The translations under genes and the position numbers were made by a program. A stretch of 31,129 nucleotides of DNA from Saccoglossus kowalevskii (Eukaryota; Hemichordata; Enteropneusta; Harrimaniidae), in NCBI RefSeq assembly GCF_000003605.2, contig NW_003131858.1, forward strand, positions 75,556-106,684, in the 5' to 3' direction. The notes below the pieces were generated by a model, which was not told where the DNA came from, ran no database searches, and saw nothing but the letters and a program-made list of their open reading frames with translations. Below are positions 1-12,071 of the stretch, one piece after another; positions within the stretch are counted from its first letter, which is position 1, and every line of letters starts with the position of its first letter.

Positions 1-1310
1 GGTATGTTTGTTGGTTGCTATGCGGTAACCATAGCAATACTATCGACACTTTGATGCCATTCCGCTAGTGTACTACACTGCTATCGCTGTTGTGTTTACT
101 ATAAGGACGTTGCGCATTGATGTGGTCACGCGCTCACAATATGACATTTTCTAAAAATCAATGGTCAACATAACTAAAATATGAATTACCTATAGTGGTA
201 ATAGTGTTTGCATTATACGTTCAGAAACAGCCCTGTGGAGTTCGCATATGAATGTTTTCTGAATGCAGATAAGAAATAGAATTTCAGTTATCTAACATGA
301 TTGTATATTAATATTTAATGAAATTGTTAAGTTTGTCGTACTGTTCTGTCATGCTTTGTTCGAACTTTAATTGGCCACATCACATGCACAGTATTGTTAT
401 AGTGACGCTACATTGCAGGTACAGCATGTTCACAATACAGAACAATTTGGCCACAGCGCAATTAAAGTGTGATCATCTTGCAGTGGTTTAGTAGTACAGT
501 TTGGCCTTATCGTGGTCATAACTTAGCCGAACCGTAGTGAAATGTTGGCAATGGACCACTTACGATTCGATCACAATACGATCACTATTCAGCAACAGGG
601 CAGCAACAATGCAGTAACAGTTTAGACATAGAGCCGAATAAATGTCACAATTCTGTAACTAGATCACGTGTTCTTATGTATATGTATCACATTGCAACCG
701 CACTGCATTAGGATTATTTTAGATATCTCATAATTAACATTGAATACTCATTCAGTTGTAACTCATGTATCAAATGAATCATTACGCCAGCAACATCATC
801 CGTGCAGGTACAACATATGAACACAGTGTCATTGTATAAGTGGAGTCAAACTATATTCAATGTTTTGTACTTCGATGTATAGTTAGGTTTAATAAAACGC
901 GGCTCTGTTCAATGTGAACAAGCATGGTTCGTGAAGATGTCTATCTTACTAAAGGCGTATTAATTATATTTTCCTACATTCTTGAAACCCACATGCAACA
1001 CAATGGCACAAAGAGGGTTTAAATTGTTTCTTAAATCAACAAAACAATTTAGTAGATACATCCTCGTCGTCATAGAAATATTGATTGTTAATGATAATCA
1101 CTTTAATGCATTGATGGTCTCAATGGTATGGTTTATTTTGCCGATGAAACACACGATATCCATTACACGTTAGCCAATTAGGATTCAATCGTTTGAGTAA
1201 TAATTAATATCACAATATTATACTTTCTATAAATATAATATCACATAAAATATACTTTTGTATATTAGCATATCCCGGGCGTTAATTTAATGTTAATGAA
1301 TATTAATAAT
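1..1310. other. AT-rich non-coding stretch
   Basis: No convincing gene, RNA or transposon end is visible. The first 650 bases are a little richer in G and C than what follows and repeat short words such as acaatac, gcagtaac and tttggcc at irregular spacing, which may be a very old decayed tandem repeat. The open frames here are short and have no recognisable composition. Confidence 0.4.
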
Positions 1311-1313
1311 AAA

Positions 1314-1529
1314 TTAGCTTATGCGGATATATAACCACGAGGGTCGACTTTGTATACATGTTTTCAGTTTATGTGTAGGTATGTGTGGTTTAAAATCGTA
1401 AAGATACATTTCATTTGGCACGTCGCGAATAAATTCGGTATCATTAATGACACTCGTTAACACGAATACAGGCAACTGCGGTCCTTCTTTGATGCACGTC
1501 CTTTGGCATTTCAATGTAATTTCGAACAT
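1314..1529 (-). CDS. Possible coding piece, unrecognised
   Basis: A minus-strand open frame of 71 codons starts at an ATG that lies just after an in-frame TGA and ends with TAA. Its codons look more gene-like than the surrounding AT-rich DNA: it has mixed third positions and a balanced residue mix including three cysteines and a proline-rich middle. I recognise no family. Other coding-like minus-strand pieces lie 5' to it (1611-1770, 1967-2102, 2460-2580), so it may be an exon of a small-exon gene, or all of them may be chance. It has no signal peptide and no obvious membrane segment. Frames of this length do occur by chance in such DNA, so confidence is low. Confidence 0.2.
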   Translation of the reverse strand: MFEITLKCQRTCIKEGPQLPVFVLTSVINDTEFIRDVPNEMYLYDFKPHIPTHKLKTCIQSRPSWLYIRIS

Positions 1530-1610
1530 TCCAATATTTCAGGACAAGACAACAATCACGCACAAAATCTAAGATAATGTTATTTACAAATTTCTATAGA
1601 CTTCAAATAC

Positions 1611-1770
1611 TTAACACATTATGAAAAGTAGAATACACATTACTAGGATTAGAAGCAATATGATCCATTGCATTTTCAAATACGGGTCACAAAACGGCTT
1701 GGTCTTGATAATTAACACAACATTTTTGTTGACTTGAACGAAATAAACGATAATACGATATCGTCTGTCG
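1611..1770 (-). CDS. Possible terminal exon with hydrophobic tail
   Basis: On the minus strand a pyrimidine-rich tract followed by CAG makes a good splice acceptor, and the following frame stays open to TAA at 1611. The end of the predicted peptide is a strongly hydrophobic run of about 17 residues (IILLLILVMCILLFIMC), which would act as a C-terminal membrane anchor. The part before it has no family I recognise. The upstream piece at 1967-2102 could be an earlier exon, but the phases I could work out do not join cleanly. This may be a real exon, a decayed one, or chance. Confidence 0.18.
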
Positions 1771-1966
1771 ATTACAAAACAAAAACAAGTCAAGGTTACG
1801 TATAGGAAATGTAGTACCTACGTTAGACTGATGTGAACATATTTGATACAGCTTGTTTTATAAAAGGGGTTTGGTTATAGAAATACAGCGTAATACAACT
1901 TGGCACAGCTAGAACATTTACACAAAACATGGCACAGTAAGATATTATTCCATTCTTTTTGATGTT

Positions 1967-2102
1967 AACCGAAACTGTCTGTCCTTATATTCTCGAATGC
2001 CTTTGTTGCACCGACAGAACCGATGATAGATGAAAGTTCATCTTTAACGAGCATGCACTTCGTAGTAAAATCTCTGACGCGAATGCGTTTCAACACCATT
2101 AC
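1967..2102 (-). CDS. Possible exon, unrecognised
   Basis: A minus-strand frame opens right after a plausible acceptor (pyrimidine-rich, ending TTTAG at 2103-2104) and reads about 45 codons with a balanced residue mix, starting VMVLKRIRVRDFTTKCM, before a TAA. A weak donor (G|GTTAAC) lies just before the stop. The residue mix is more gene-like than that of neighbouring DNA, but I recognise no domain. It would be an exon of the same doubtful minus-strand locus as 1314-1529 and 1611-1770. Confidence 0.15.
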
Positions 2103-2599
2103 CTAAAGTGATACACAAATTGGATCATAAGAATGCAGACTACACGAAAAGTGAAAAATATATAGTTCGTATATAGTATAGGTTACACTGACTACTTCTG
2201 CAATAATTTTATCTGTTATATGATCTGTACACATGATTGTTACATTTATTATCATATTAATGCTTTGCTTCGAGCATTACTCCACAGAAAAAACGACAAT
2301 CCGTCCACAAGAGAGTTATATTTGCAATAATTGCATACCGTGTTTTGATGTTGCTGCTGCTCCATCAGGTTTCTGAAAGCATTGTAATAACATCATAAAA
2401 ATGTTATATAGTATTAAATTCGCTAAATAAAAAAACGCTAAAAATTGTCTTTTATTACATGAGGAATTTCGTTTAAATTGAAACAGACTGTAATTTTAAA
2501 ACATTGGTAGACATTTTTGCATGATGCACTATGAGTACGTTCGACGTTTTACTTGCGCTCGAATTCGAGGCACTGATAGGCATTTTAATTATACATTGA

Positions 2600-5231
2600 A
2601 TGTGACGCGTCAAGAATATAGATTGTGATATGGACTATATTCACAAGCACGGGTAAACACGGACTATTTACACAAAGAAGCGTGGCCAGTGGAAATACAA
2701 GGCATGTAAAATACATGTTTTATTTACAAGAAATTAGAACGCCGGCTGAACATGGCAACACAATAATACAGCAAGATAGAACACTAATACAATGATTTTT
2801 CGTTTTTCGACATTGTGAATTTCTTTTGTTTTGATGAACATGTACATTGATTTTGATAAGACAATTCAGAAATATACCAAAAATGGTTCATGGCAACATG
2901 CATGCCATATGCCCACCAATTATAATTGTCATATTTACACACACAAAAAAGACAATAATTGGTTATATTTTCCTAATTGTAGCATTTTATTTGTTTTGAA
3001 TTATGACTGAATGTAGCAGAACGAAATTACAAACTATCTAGTGTATTCAACAACTCATGCATCATTTGATTTTACTGAACTTCTATACAAAAAACGAAAT
3101 AATTAAGCAGTGTAGTATTATAATTGTTTTTTTACCTCGATTGGAATTCGAGTTATTTGATCTACCATCGCGATTATCGCGTGTATATTCATTGACATGT
3201 TTATCATTTCAATAAGTATTATTTACGGCACTGTTAACATTTCGTGTTGAATCTTAGATGTATTGGTGGAAACGGCATTGATTTGTAGTCGTTGTTATTA
3301 AATATCTATGTACGAACGTAACCACCCAGTTAACCACATGTGATTGTTAAATACAGTGTCATTGAGCGCGCTAGCGCCGGAAGTAAAACAATATATATTT
3401 AACTTTCAGCATTTTTAGCATATTTGAGGCTTATTTAGAGCTGAATTACATGTATTTATTACTTGGTCAATATTAGCAATCGGGTGTCACCAATGTGTAC
3501 TTATATACAACGAATAGTGAATTGGCACAGATAACATTCTACTTACAGGAAAGACCACATTAAAAATTCCCCGGCTTTACGATCCTGGAACCCATAGACA
3601 CATTGAATTAAATATGTATTTGGCATAAAAGAAGGACCACAATTATGTTGCCCACCAAAGGTAGTTAATATTATTATAGGACTCAGTTAATTGTCAATCA
3701 GTTTATCGCCTTTGGAAACAACTTTGAACATTTCAGAAATATTTCATGGATACACTGCATAATAGAGTCGCTAAAAGCGAGCAAGTTGTGTTGCACCATT
3801 GTATAGAGCTTTTCGTCTTACAGCCACACCGTGTATTCATTTATTTTACTTCCAAGCTTTTAAAAAGCATATCATTGCCACAGGCACATTTTGAGTTACT
3901 GAGAGAAACTGATTTAATTAAATATTTATTCATTCTGAGATTTACATTGTTGCTACCTTACGCAGAGGAAACGTGTACACTGAATAGATGACATGCCCAA
4001 TTACAAATGGTCAAAAACCTTTATAAAACATAATTGCATTATCGCGAACCTCAATTTGCATAACTTCTGTTTCTGTTTATGTTATTGTCGACTTTCTCTG
4101 TAGTAATATATAGCAAATTATAAACCAATTTTGTAGATGAAAAACAGTATCACGGCTTGCATTAACTTGCAAGAACGTGAAGAATATCCTTCTGAACCAA
4201 CTACATTGGGAAAATATCGTTTGAAATCTAATGACATAAATTCCGTCGACAAACGTCAGTATATGACAATGACACCTAATAACCATACATTATAAGGAGA
4301 CTATAATCTACACTAACTCATGAGGGGGCGATTATACATATTTCACAAATGTCGGTATCTTCAAATATATAGTATAAGAAATGCGTGAATGGTTTAGATC
4401 CAAGATATACTCGTTATTTTAATGAAATAATCATCAATTATTCATCAATGTGAATATTAACAACTTCATCCATATGTCGTATACTTTATTCATTAGTGGT
4501 ATACGTTGTTGTGTAAATTATTGAATGTCAGGCGTCATACCTTGGGTGGGGTAGGATGTGGTGGTTTTGTGTTGGTGGTCGTTATTTGTTGCAGTCAGTT
4601 TAGGGCTGCACATCGTTTAAGGCAATTGCCTACTGATACTTTTATTGTTATCGTTTTTTAAGAGACTCGTTATCGTTTAATGGTTGTAATAAGCGTGCTG
4701 AACACACAACAGAAGCATTTGCAATCACAGTTCAACTATTATTGCCTAAGGAACACATAAAATTGTGTTTTTACCATGTAACTCTTAGAAGTTTGATCCA
4801 TTTTCACCCTTTTTCACACAGTCAACAATCTATCTATTGCCATGCCAACCACATTGTGTTTTTGAAATATATATATATATATAATGAATTTGTTCATCAA
4901 TACAACGACTGTATATAATTGTGATCACCATGAAAAAAAAAACAAATACATCATTTTGTTATATTTTAATACTAAAGCTAGCCTGGACGGACTGACGTCG
5001 TACTGTTTAATCGCTAAGTCAAACAACGACAGCTTGTCATTGACCACTACATTTTATACTCTGTTTTAGTATTCTGGTATATAGCACTTCTCATGCACAA
5101 TTTATATACAACTTACAGGAGTCATAGAAATCATAAAAATCATAAAAAGCGTAATTTCAACATTAAATGCACCAATAATAATATCCTGATGAATTATATG
5201 ACTAACTATATGAGGACATGAGGATAGTTCC
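2600..5231. other. Long AT-rich stretch without recognisable genes
   Basis: I see no gene here. Small items are a GCGCTAGCGC palindrome next to an ETS-like CCGGAAGT near 3368-3385, a G/T-rich run at 4541-4590 (ccttgggtggggtagg and following) and an (AT)n run at 4867-4882. An open frame of 81 codons at 3746-3991 begins with ATG but its peptide matches nothing I know. Confidence 0.4.
4867..4882. repeat. AT dinucleotide microsatellite
   Basis: About eight uninterrupted AT units form a simple repeat in non-coding DNA. Confidence 0.85.
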
Positions 5232-6029
5232 TTAAGGTAGAGATGCAGGTTCGTGGGCACTTGGGAGTGATTTTTTTTTTGCATTTTATTATCAAAAAAG
5301 TCTTGGCTATAGACTGTTGAAATTTTGTAGAATTGTGAATAGTGAAACATACTCAAAAACGATTTTAAAATATAGGTAACAGGTGCAAACATTGTCCCTT
5401 TTGAATGCTTAGCAAGATTTAGCAAGGCTGTACATAAATAATAAAAAAAAACATGATAAAAAAAAGAAATGACGGGATCTCCATACTATGCACTGTATTT
5501 AACTTTGTACAAAACGATAATACATTTAAATTTGAAACTGTAACAGCCATTTTAATTATGAGCATTAGCAAACTTCTTACTGAGTGAATTGTTATGCAAA
5601 TTAGCAATTATCTCAGATTCTTTTTAGTGCACATTGCAGAACTTAAAAAAAATAGCTCCTAGACGCTTTGACCTTTTGTTTTGAAATTTTCACAAATGAT
5701 TTACAATGTGTTTATCTTCAAAACGCCGTTGGGGCATTGTTTTAGTTGAATAGAGTTACAGTAATCGTACAGACAACTAGCCTGGGTGTTAATTTATGAA
5801 TAAAACTTGAAGTAGTGAAATTTGAGCTGCTGCCCTACAAAATTGACAACTGGTAGACAGTCTTCAAGACGGCACTTCTTTCATAGTAAACAGATGTACC
5901 CATAAACTAATTTTGACAGGAAACAGAAGCATGGTTTAGAAGCTATTTTTTTTAAATCCCTTTTGACAAAAAAAGCACATTTTTGTGCATATTTCAAACT
6001 ACTACAGGTAAACTACATCCCTACCTCAA
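5232..6029. mobile_element. Non-autonomous TTAA-flanked DNA element, copy 1
   Basis: This is one of two long copies in the window (the other is 27904-28744). The left end reads TTAAGGTAGAGATGCAGGTT. The right end, reverse-complemented, reads TTGAGGTAGGGATGTAGTTT, giving terminal inverted repeats matching at 16 of 20 positions. Inside, long blocks match copy 2 almost base for base. Compared with copy 2, this copy lacks about 110 bases just before the right end and keeps about 25-30 bases near 5850-5895 that copy 2 has lost. No protein is encoded; the open frames across it are not shared between copies as intact genes. The TTAA at the ends is the target site used by piggyBac and Kolobok transposons, so it is probably a miniature element moved by such an enzyme. 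The family assignment is inference. Confidence 0.75.
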
Positions 6030-7133
6030 ATATGATTGATAGATGCCAGTAGAGCACGATGTGCTTTAAATATTGCTCTATGCTTTCGTGCTTTCTCTCT
6101 TGTTTGCTATTTAATGTGTTGTTACATTTGAATGTGAGGTTACGACGATGTTACAAGAATGTATAAACAAATACATACTGTGTAGTATAGGTTATATAAT
6201 GCGGCGTCGTATTGTCTGGTTGCATACTTTATGGCATTCTTGTAAAAACGTTATTATTCCACATTTTCTTGATTCAACCGTTTGGTATGGGAAGCTCAGA
6301 ACTGAGCAAGATAGTAAAAATTAGCGGCCATTTCTCGCTACAACTTTTGTTTATAATCGCTCTCCGCATTGTCAATATCACACAATCGTTCCAAATATGG
6401 ATCTCGCATTTCTCAATAGAGTCGGATGCAACTAGTCTGTGCAATACCACAAACACTGGCACGTTGTTACTTGAATTATTAATTGAAGTTTGATATAATA
6501 CAACATAAAGAGTTTTTTATTTGTTTTACTAAACCATGCGATTTAGGTCTTGCTGCTTACGTTGGACGGCCTAGATGTACGAGTATTTTTCTTTTTCTAC
6601 ATAACATGTCTATGTCACGCTCATAACCTTCAATGAATTTGCTGATTGATAAATATTAACCACTGCGCTCAATTTCGTACTATCAAAACAATTTCATAGT
6701 GATGTATCAGTGAGATGCGATAGACATTGCTTAAAATTGCCTGAGAGAACTGCTATTCATTTGCTCAAAATGCATTACTGTAAAATGACTAATTTTCACT
6801 GGGTTTACATTTCACTGACTTAGCATTTCAGGCATATTCATTGGATTTTAAATTCACGGTTTTATCATTCAGATAATGTGTTCTATGCTCAATTTTACAT
6901 ATTCACTGGGTTTTAATTTAGCGCATTTTTCAGTCAGCGAAATAAGACAAATTAAAACACAGGCAATAATAATTACTTATAGACACAGCATGCTGCCCAA
7001 TATTGACTTATATTTACATGTATTGACGTAGTTACTGTTAACTCGTGTGAATGTTTGATTCATTAAATCATGGCATGCTATTAAGCGACAGTAATATGCA
7101 CATCCGGAATTAATAATACCTTAAGCATATTTA
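6030..7133. other. AT-rich non-coding stretch
   Basis: No gene is recognised. The opposed frames at 6212-6493 and 6274-6462 overlap each other and look like chance. A degenerate short repeat is listed separately at 6785-6950. Confidence 0.4.
6785..6950. repeat. Degenerate TATTC-YTGG short repeats
   Basis: Several degenerate copies of a roughly 20-base word lie here: TATTCATTGGATTTTAAATT at 6835, TATTCACTGGGTTTTAATTT at 6900 and a shorter form at 6790-6807. The same word recurs 16 kb away at 22984 (TATTCGCTGGATTTTATTTT), so this is a dispersed family rather than a single local duplication. Confidence 0.55.
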
Positions 7134-7260
7134 AACAATAATGTTCTCCAGTGGCTCATAATGATCGAAAGCACACTTTGCACGAGGCGTGGTCGACCAT
7201 TTTATGAAGTGCAAAGTGTGTTTTCGTTCATTATGAGCCACCGGGGAGTACATTATTGTT
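7134..7260. repeat. Long inverted repeat (fold-back hairpin)
   Basis: The left arm 7134-7183 and right arm 7209-7260 are near-perfect reverse complements over about 50 bases (for example GGCTCATAATGA against TCATTATGAGCC, and GCACACTTTGCAC against GTGCAAAGTGTG). The 25-base centre contains the perfect palindrome TGGTCGACCA. It could be a fold-back or miniature transposon, a cruciform, or, if transcribed, a long RNA hairpin. No duplicated target site is obvious and there is no coding frame. Confidence 0.85.
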
Positions 7261-9044
7261 ATTTTTTGTTGCATTGGCAATGCCAGTGAATTTTCGTACG
7301 TTCAAACTAAGATAATTTGGAATAAGCGCTTGCGAGCTGAAGCGTAAAATTCCCGCAGCAAGTCGGCTAGGTCAACGACATGAAGGTTTTCAAAATTGGT
7401 GGCGCATACCCCTTGAGTTCAAGCCATCCTACCCATTTAGTCTGCTGTGAAGTATTTTTTTCATTTCTTGCATTTTCGAGCGCATTTTCGTCGACATCGA
7501 TTAAAACGAGCCATCGCGTTTGCATTTAGTGAGCTACGTTTATTTATGCACTGGGTGTCGGTACCGGGTGTTTCTCGCGAAGTTGGGATGAAATTTTTCA
7601 TGTAAACTAAGGACAAATAATAATTTTTCATATAGCTCAGAGTTATTCATTTTCAGTTTTGATTTTCATCGTTTTCACCCCATAATTTCCTTCATTATTA
7701 AATGCCCGTCTTTTTATTTGTTTTCCGAACTCAACATTCTATTCCCATGCATGGTACGGGGCCTTGATGTTCAATAATGCAATGGCGAATAACCTGTAGC
7801 AATGATGTTATAACATTCGCTGGTATTGACAATGCTATAATATAATGTGTAATATGTTTAACAGTCAAAAGTACAATACTCAAGGATTCTAAAACAATGA
7901 TTTTTGTGTTATGACAATCACTTTTAATGTGGAAAGCACCATTACTTACGAAGATTACGTTTTTAAAAAGTGCATATATAAAGTACATAGAACGTCAAAT
8001 TATAGCCATAACATATATACCAGGCATATTTCAAAACTAAAATCCTAAATGAACGATACAGCGACCGGCACATGGAGGTTTTACAACCATTTTATTTGTC
8101 AGTCTCATAATCTATTATAAAGGATGTCATATTCACGATTTGATATACGAGACAAACATCTCATAATATGTTTTGATTTTGTTTTTCACTCGAAGATTCA
8201 TTATTATTTATTTACAAATCCCTATTCCTGGGCAATAAAAAACAAAACCATTTTGATTTGTTGAACGTTTGACAGACGCTTTCAAGCATGTATACAGAAA
8301 TATTTTCCTGCAAATGCATGCTGTGACAATATTCACGCTCACTAAAGTACAGCGCACGTACAAGGCTATATTCTGAATGCTATTAAAAATACACTTGCGA
8401 TTTGTTGTGTACTGGTCCTCTCTTGTTTTCATATTGAATAAAGGACCGATACCGTATCTAATTTTCATTGCAATTATATTCATGGAATGCATTTCTTGTT
8501 CTTTATAAGCGTATACAAGTGTGCTCATGTATATATGTCCATGTTAATAATATCTGACAATAGGCAATGGCAATCATTCAACAATTATATGTGATTGAAA
8601 GCTCTGATAGTATTATATTAAATATAATTGACCAACCGTTCATATCAATTACAATTTGCTGTCATTGCTTGCTATACATATAATTTCATATGATTTATAT
8701 GTTTACATTTTTCTTTTTGTTATTTTTTTCCTGGTACAGCGCATCTATTTTAATGGCATATACATATGTTAAATTAGAATTAATCAGAGCTTATTGAAAA
8801 ATTAGCGTATTTCGCCCATTAAATTATTTTGTGCCTGTATGTCCATGAAACAACACGATTATTGACACAAAATTATCATTGACGGCAATAACAGTGCCGT
8901 TAACCTATATTCTCCCAAAATATTATAGTTTTTGTTATTAAACATTATATTACAACAATCCATGTTTTAGACTGGTATTCATGGGTGAGAGTATAACTGG
9001 AACACTGTATTCAATTGCCAATAAATCTACATAAATAATTATAA

Positions 9045-9542
9045 TTATTTTTGGAGTGAATAACAATTCGTTGACTTGATGATAATTGTGATTGAAATAA
9101 TAATAAATATTAATAATGAAATATGAAATAATAATAATATATGTTGCTGAGTATAGCCTTGACATATTTGTTGTGCGTTCAAAACTGTGTTCACATTTAT
9201 GATGATGTGATGTGTTGTGTTCACGCATATTTCCAGTATATCATATATGTTTCTTAGTATTACGATGTTTAGGAACAGAATATTGAATATATTGAAGTAT
9301 GATTGGTCAAATGCATAGTTAGAAGGCCGAGAATTAGTCAAACGTTTAGTTATAAGGACGACAGTCGATCTATCATGCGAGTAACACCCCCCCCCCCGCA
9401 CCGCCACCACGAACATGTTGTCTGAGACAAAATAATATAAATGTGTTTTCAAATTTTCTGTATTGTGTACATACAGCGACAGCTTGATAAATAATATGTC
9501 TAACAGCGTAAACAATATCCTCAACGGCATGCAGTCTTGCAT
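9045..9542 (-). CDS. 165-codon open frame, doubtful
   Basis: A minus-strand frame runs from an ATG at 9542 to a stop at 9045, longer than expected by chance in DNA this rich in A and T. The peptide is dominated by I, L, N and Y, with hydrophobic runs near residues 85-97 and again at 135-155 that would score as membrane segments. It crosses the poly-C/poly-G run at 9387-9397, which gives a GGG stretch in the middle and is typical of non-coding simple sequence. No family is recognised and no introns or neighbours support it. Most likely it is a chance frame in low-complexity DNA. Confidence 0.12.
   Translation of the reverse strand: MQDCMPLRILFTLLDILFIKLSLYVHNTENLKTHLYYFVSDNMFVVAVRGGGCYSHDRSTVVLITKRLTNSRPSNYAFDQSYFNIFNILFLNIVILRNIYDILEICVNTTHHIIINVNTVLNAQQICQGYTQQHILLLFHISLLIFIIISITIIIKSTNCYSLQK
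9387..9397. repeat. Homopolymer C11 run
   Basis: Eleven C in a row stand out in an otherwise AT-rich region and are likely to vary in length and to cause sequencing errors. Confidence 0.9.
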
Positions 9543-10712
9543 TTAATCTTCTGAGAAATCCACTTTCAGACGTATTTTGCAATCCGCCGACATGACGTGT
9601 ACATAGATATTTTTGTATAACCGCTGGCGACATGATGGTGTATGTTGAATATTTAACTTTTATTTCCATATACATCAGGTAATTATTTTATTTATGACTG
9701 AAATGTTATATATAAAACATTGCGACCAAAGCAGAAAACACTAGAATTTATCCTGGCTCCAAAAAAATGCTTAAATGAAATGAATTAATAATAAAATAAA
9801 GCATCTTCTATGTAAAGAACTGTTTTTGTTTTTTTGTGTTTTTTTTTTGTTTTTTTGGAATTATTTTTTTTAAAAACAGTTAAAAAGACCAAATTAAGTT
9901 GGTGAATATTTCAAAAATTGAGGTCAATATGGTAGTGTAAGTTTTTTCTGAAAGAGAATCATCTTCTAAAAGTCTCGTCGATTGAGCATTATATCAAGGG
10001 CAACCTTATAAAACTCTTAAAATAATCGTCTGAATCTTTTCAAGTTAAAATATAATATTTTTAGAATTTATGTATGCATAGCAATCAGATTAGATCCAAT
10101 TCTACGCGAAGTTGTAACCGGTTGTTCCTTGTATCAAAAGTAGTCAGTTCTGAATATGCAATTAAAATTCAATAACTTTGAAGAATCATTTCTTAAATTT
10201 CCGATTTCATGGCAATCATATGCAGATCTAACTTGATTGGTTCTTATTAGGGGGAACAATTCTCGAAAAAGGAAAAGTATATTCTTCTAAGAAGAAGTAT
10301 TCCCAAAATATCTGTTTTCAATTGATTGAGAGTCAGGCATGACTAAAAACAAAAACAACAAAATATGACATTCTTGGCAGAGGTTGTTAATCCAGGTTTT
10401 CAAGTGTTTGCGTCCCTCACCTAAGCAAGAGAAACTGATGACATATTTTCAGAACATAACTGAAATAATAAGTTGCAGTAGTGAATTGTGACAAGTTACA
10501 TACGTACAATTATTAAGTCGAATGCGCCAAATAAATACCTGCCTTCTCTTTACATTATCACGGTTTACTACATATCCTAAAAAAGAACGATAGACAACTG
10601 AAACAATTGTTAGGTGTAATGCAACATGGGAAAAAATTCTGTAATAAAGTATAATTATATAGAAACCTTTGTTCCAAAATGCTGCTCGTCTGTTCATGTA
10701 AGCGAATCAGAA

Positions 10713-10815
10713 TTAAGGTAGATACAGGTTCATGGGCATTTGCTTTTTCTTACTCGGTCAGTCTTGGCTAAATAGTGTTTAAATTTCAGGCCTCTGTGAA
10801 CAGTGGAACGATAAA
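10713..10815 (+). mobile_element. TTAA element, truncated copy 3
   Basis: The left end TTAAGGTAGATACAGGTTCA and the next ~80 bases (including GTCTTGGCTA and a diverged GAACAGTGGAAC) follow the left end of the copies at 5232 and 27904 in order. Similarity then stops. No right end is found nearby, so this is a truncated and more diverged copy. Confidence 0.6.
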
Positions 10816-11017
10816 CTATAAGGAAACCTGGTATGTGTATGTAGGCCCAAAAGTTTGATTACGTTGCTCTTTGATTGACAATTCACTTTTGATGATATAT
10901 GGAAACGAGTTGTTGGCCACAGAAAGACGTGTTACTTCAAAAAAATGTTATGCACGTGCCTTAGCTGTCAATAAAAATATGTAATACCCGTGTTCACCCA
11001 TGCAAAGCCAAGCACTA

Positions 11018-11025
11018 TGACGTCA
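11018..11025. promoter_or_regulatory. CRE-like palindrome TGACGTCA
   Basis: A perfect TGACGTCA is followed 7 bases later by a half-site TGACGTTA. This is the consensus for CREB/ATF factors. It lies about 1 kb upstream of the GPCR start, so a role in that gene is possible but unproven. Confidence 0.3.
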
Positions 11026-11389
11026 AGACTAATGACGTTATCATACATATTCGCAAAACGCATTTCTCTTAGATACTTGTAAATCAAACCATTATTACCA
11101 CTTTATATCAGAAAACCGAATTTCATGATGTGTGGTTAACTACATCTGATATTTAAATGTGTTCTAAGAAATGCAAATTCGCATTTAACACAGTCATTAT
11201 TTCCTGGCCTATTTTTTTTTACTCTCCTCATCAAAACAATTTCATGGTGTCACAATCATCAGGAAATTCAATACTCATATATTTTAATTGATATTTCAAC
11301 GTCATTGCTATACTATTATTAGCAGCTACGATTTACTGACCACATTATTCAGATTGCACCAATGTATAGCAGTATTAAACGCAGTTTAC

Positions 11390-11390
<1 letters not shown>

Positions 11391-11422
<32 letters not shown>
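11391..11422. repeat. TA16 microsatellite
   Basis: Sixteen uninterrupted TA units lie about 650 bases upstream of the GPCR gene. It is a simple repeat likely to be polymorphic. Confidence 0.95.
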
Positions 11423-11423
<1 letters not shown>

Positions 11424-12071
11424 TTTTATATTTGGAGTAAATGTGTTAAATATAACCATGTCAGTGTTAAGCATGGTTGAAAACAAATAGTAACTCACAT
11501 TTTCTTGATTAATGACTTTATCTACATTTTTGGTAACACTTGGGTCGTATTTTTCAATAAAGCATATAGGCATTAATCTCCAAAATTAGTAGCTCATCAT
11601 TAGTATTTTTTCAAATGATCTATATTGTCTATTGATGATAATGTCTGATTAACAAGATTTAATGAATGATTTTATTATACGTGTTACTAAATGTAAGGCT
11701 AGTTCTTTGACGCGGAGATAACTCGCGCGCATAGTCGATATTTCAGAAAAAAATACGATCTCTGATTGGATGCTTGTGATATTATTCACAAGCCTACGGT
11801 CTGCAAACAACGTGTAAACTAGTTTAACGGATGTGTATGTGCATTCAGTCAGTAGACAGACACAGTTCGTTGATTGCGAAAACTATGTGGCCGTTGAGGG
11901 AGGTTCATTTTATCTGCATATATTATATATTTCAAGCCTAGTCATTTCTGTTGTGCCTTAGCTGGGAGATGTGGAAGTCGTCAATAACGAAGCTCATTCG
12001 CATAGTGATAATGACAGCTGCATATATCTAATATCGTCGCAGCTACGTTCGTTTACCGGCCGTATTATACA

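Larger units (their letters stand above)
7261..10712. other. AT-rich stretch, no recognised genes
   Basis: 7300-7600 is less AT-rich than the rest, with several CpG-containing words, but I find no gene in it. A poly-C run lies at 9387-9397 and a T-rich run at 9820-9870. The longest frame is the doubtful 165-codon one listed separately at 9045-9542. A minus-strand ATG frame of 106 codons at 8208-8528 has no recognisable domain. Confidence 0.4.
10816..12071. other. Region upstream of the GPCR gene
   Basis: This contains a (TA)16 tract and a perfect CRE-like palindrome (listed separately). From about 11700 the DNA is a little richer in G and C. A TATA-like word (catatattatata) lies at about 11917-11930, roughly 140 bases before the GPCR start codon, and could be a core promoter. 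No upstream coding exon is recognised. Confidence 0.35.

Noticed and set aside
3746-3991. 81-codon + strand ATG frame
   Set aside because: Peptide resembles nothing known and nothing around it supports a gene.
4541-4590. G-quadruplex
   Set aside because: G/T-rich but most runs are only two G long; too weak to claim.
8208-8528. 106-codon minus-strand ATG frame
   Set aside because: No recognisable domain, no splice or neighbour support; length is borderline for chance in this AT-rich DNA.
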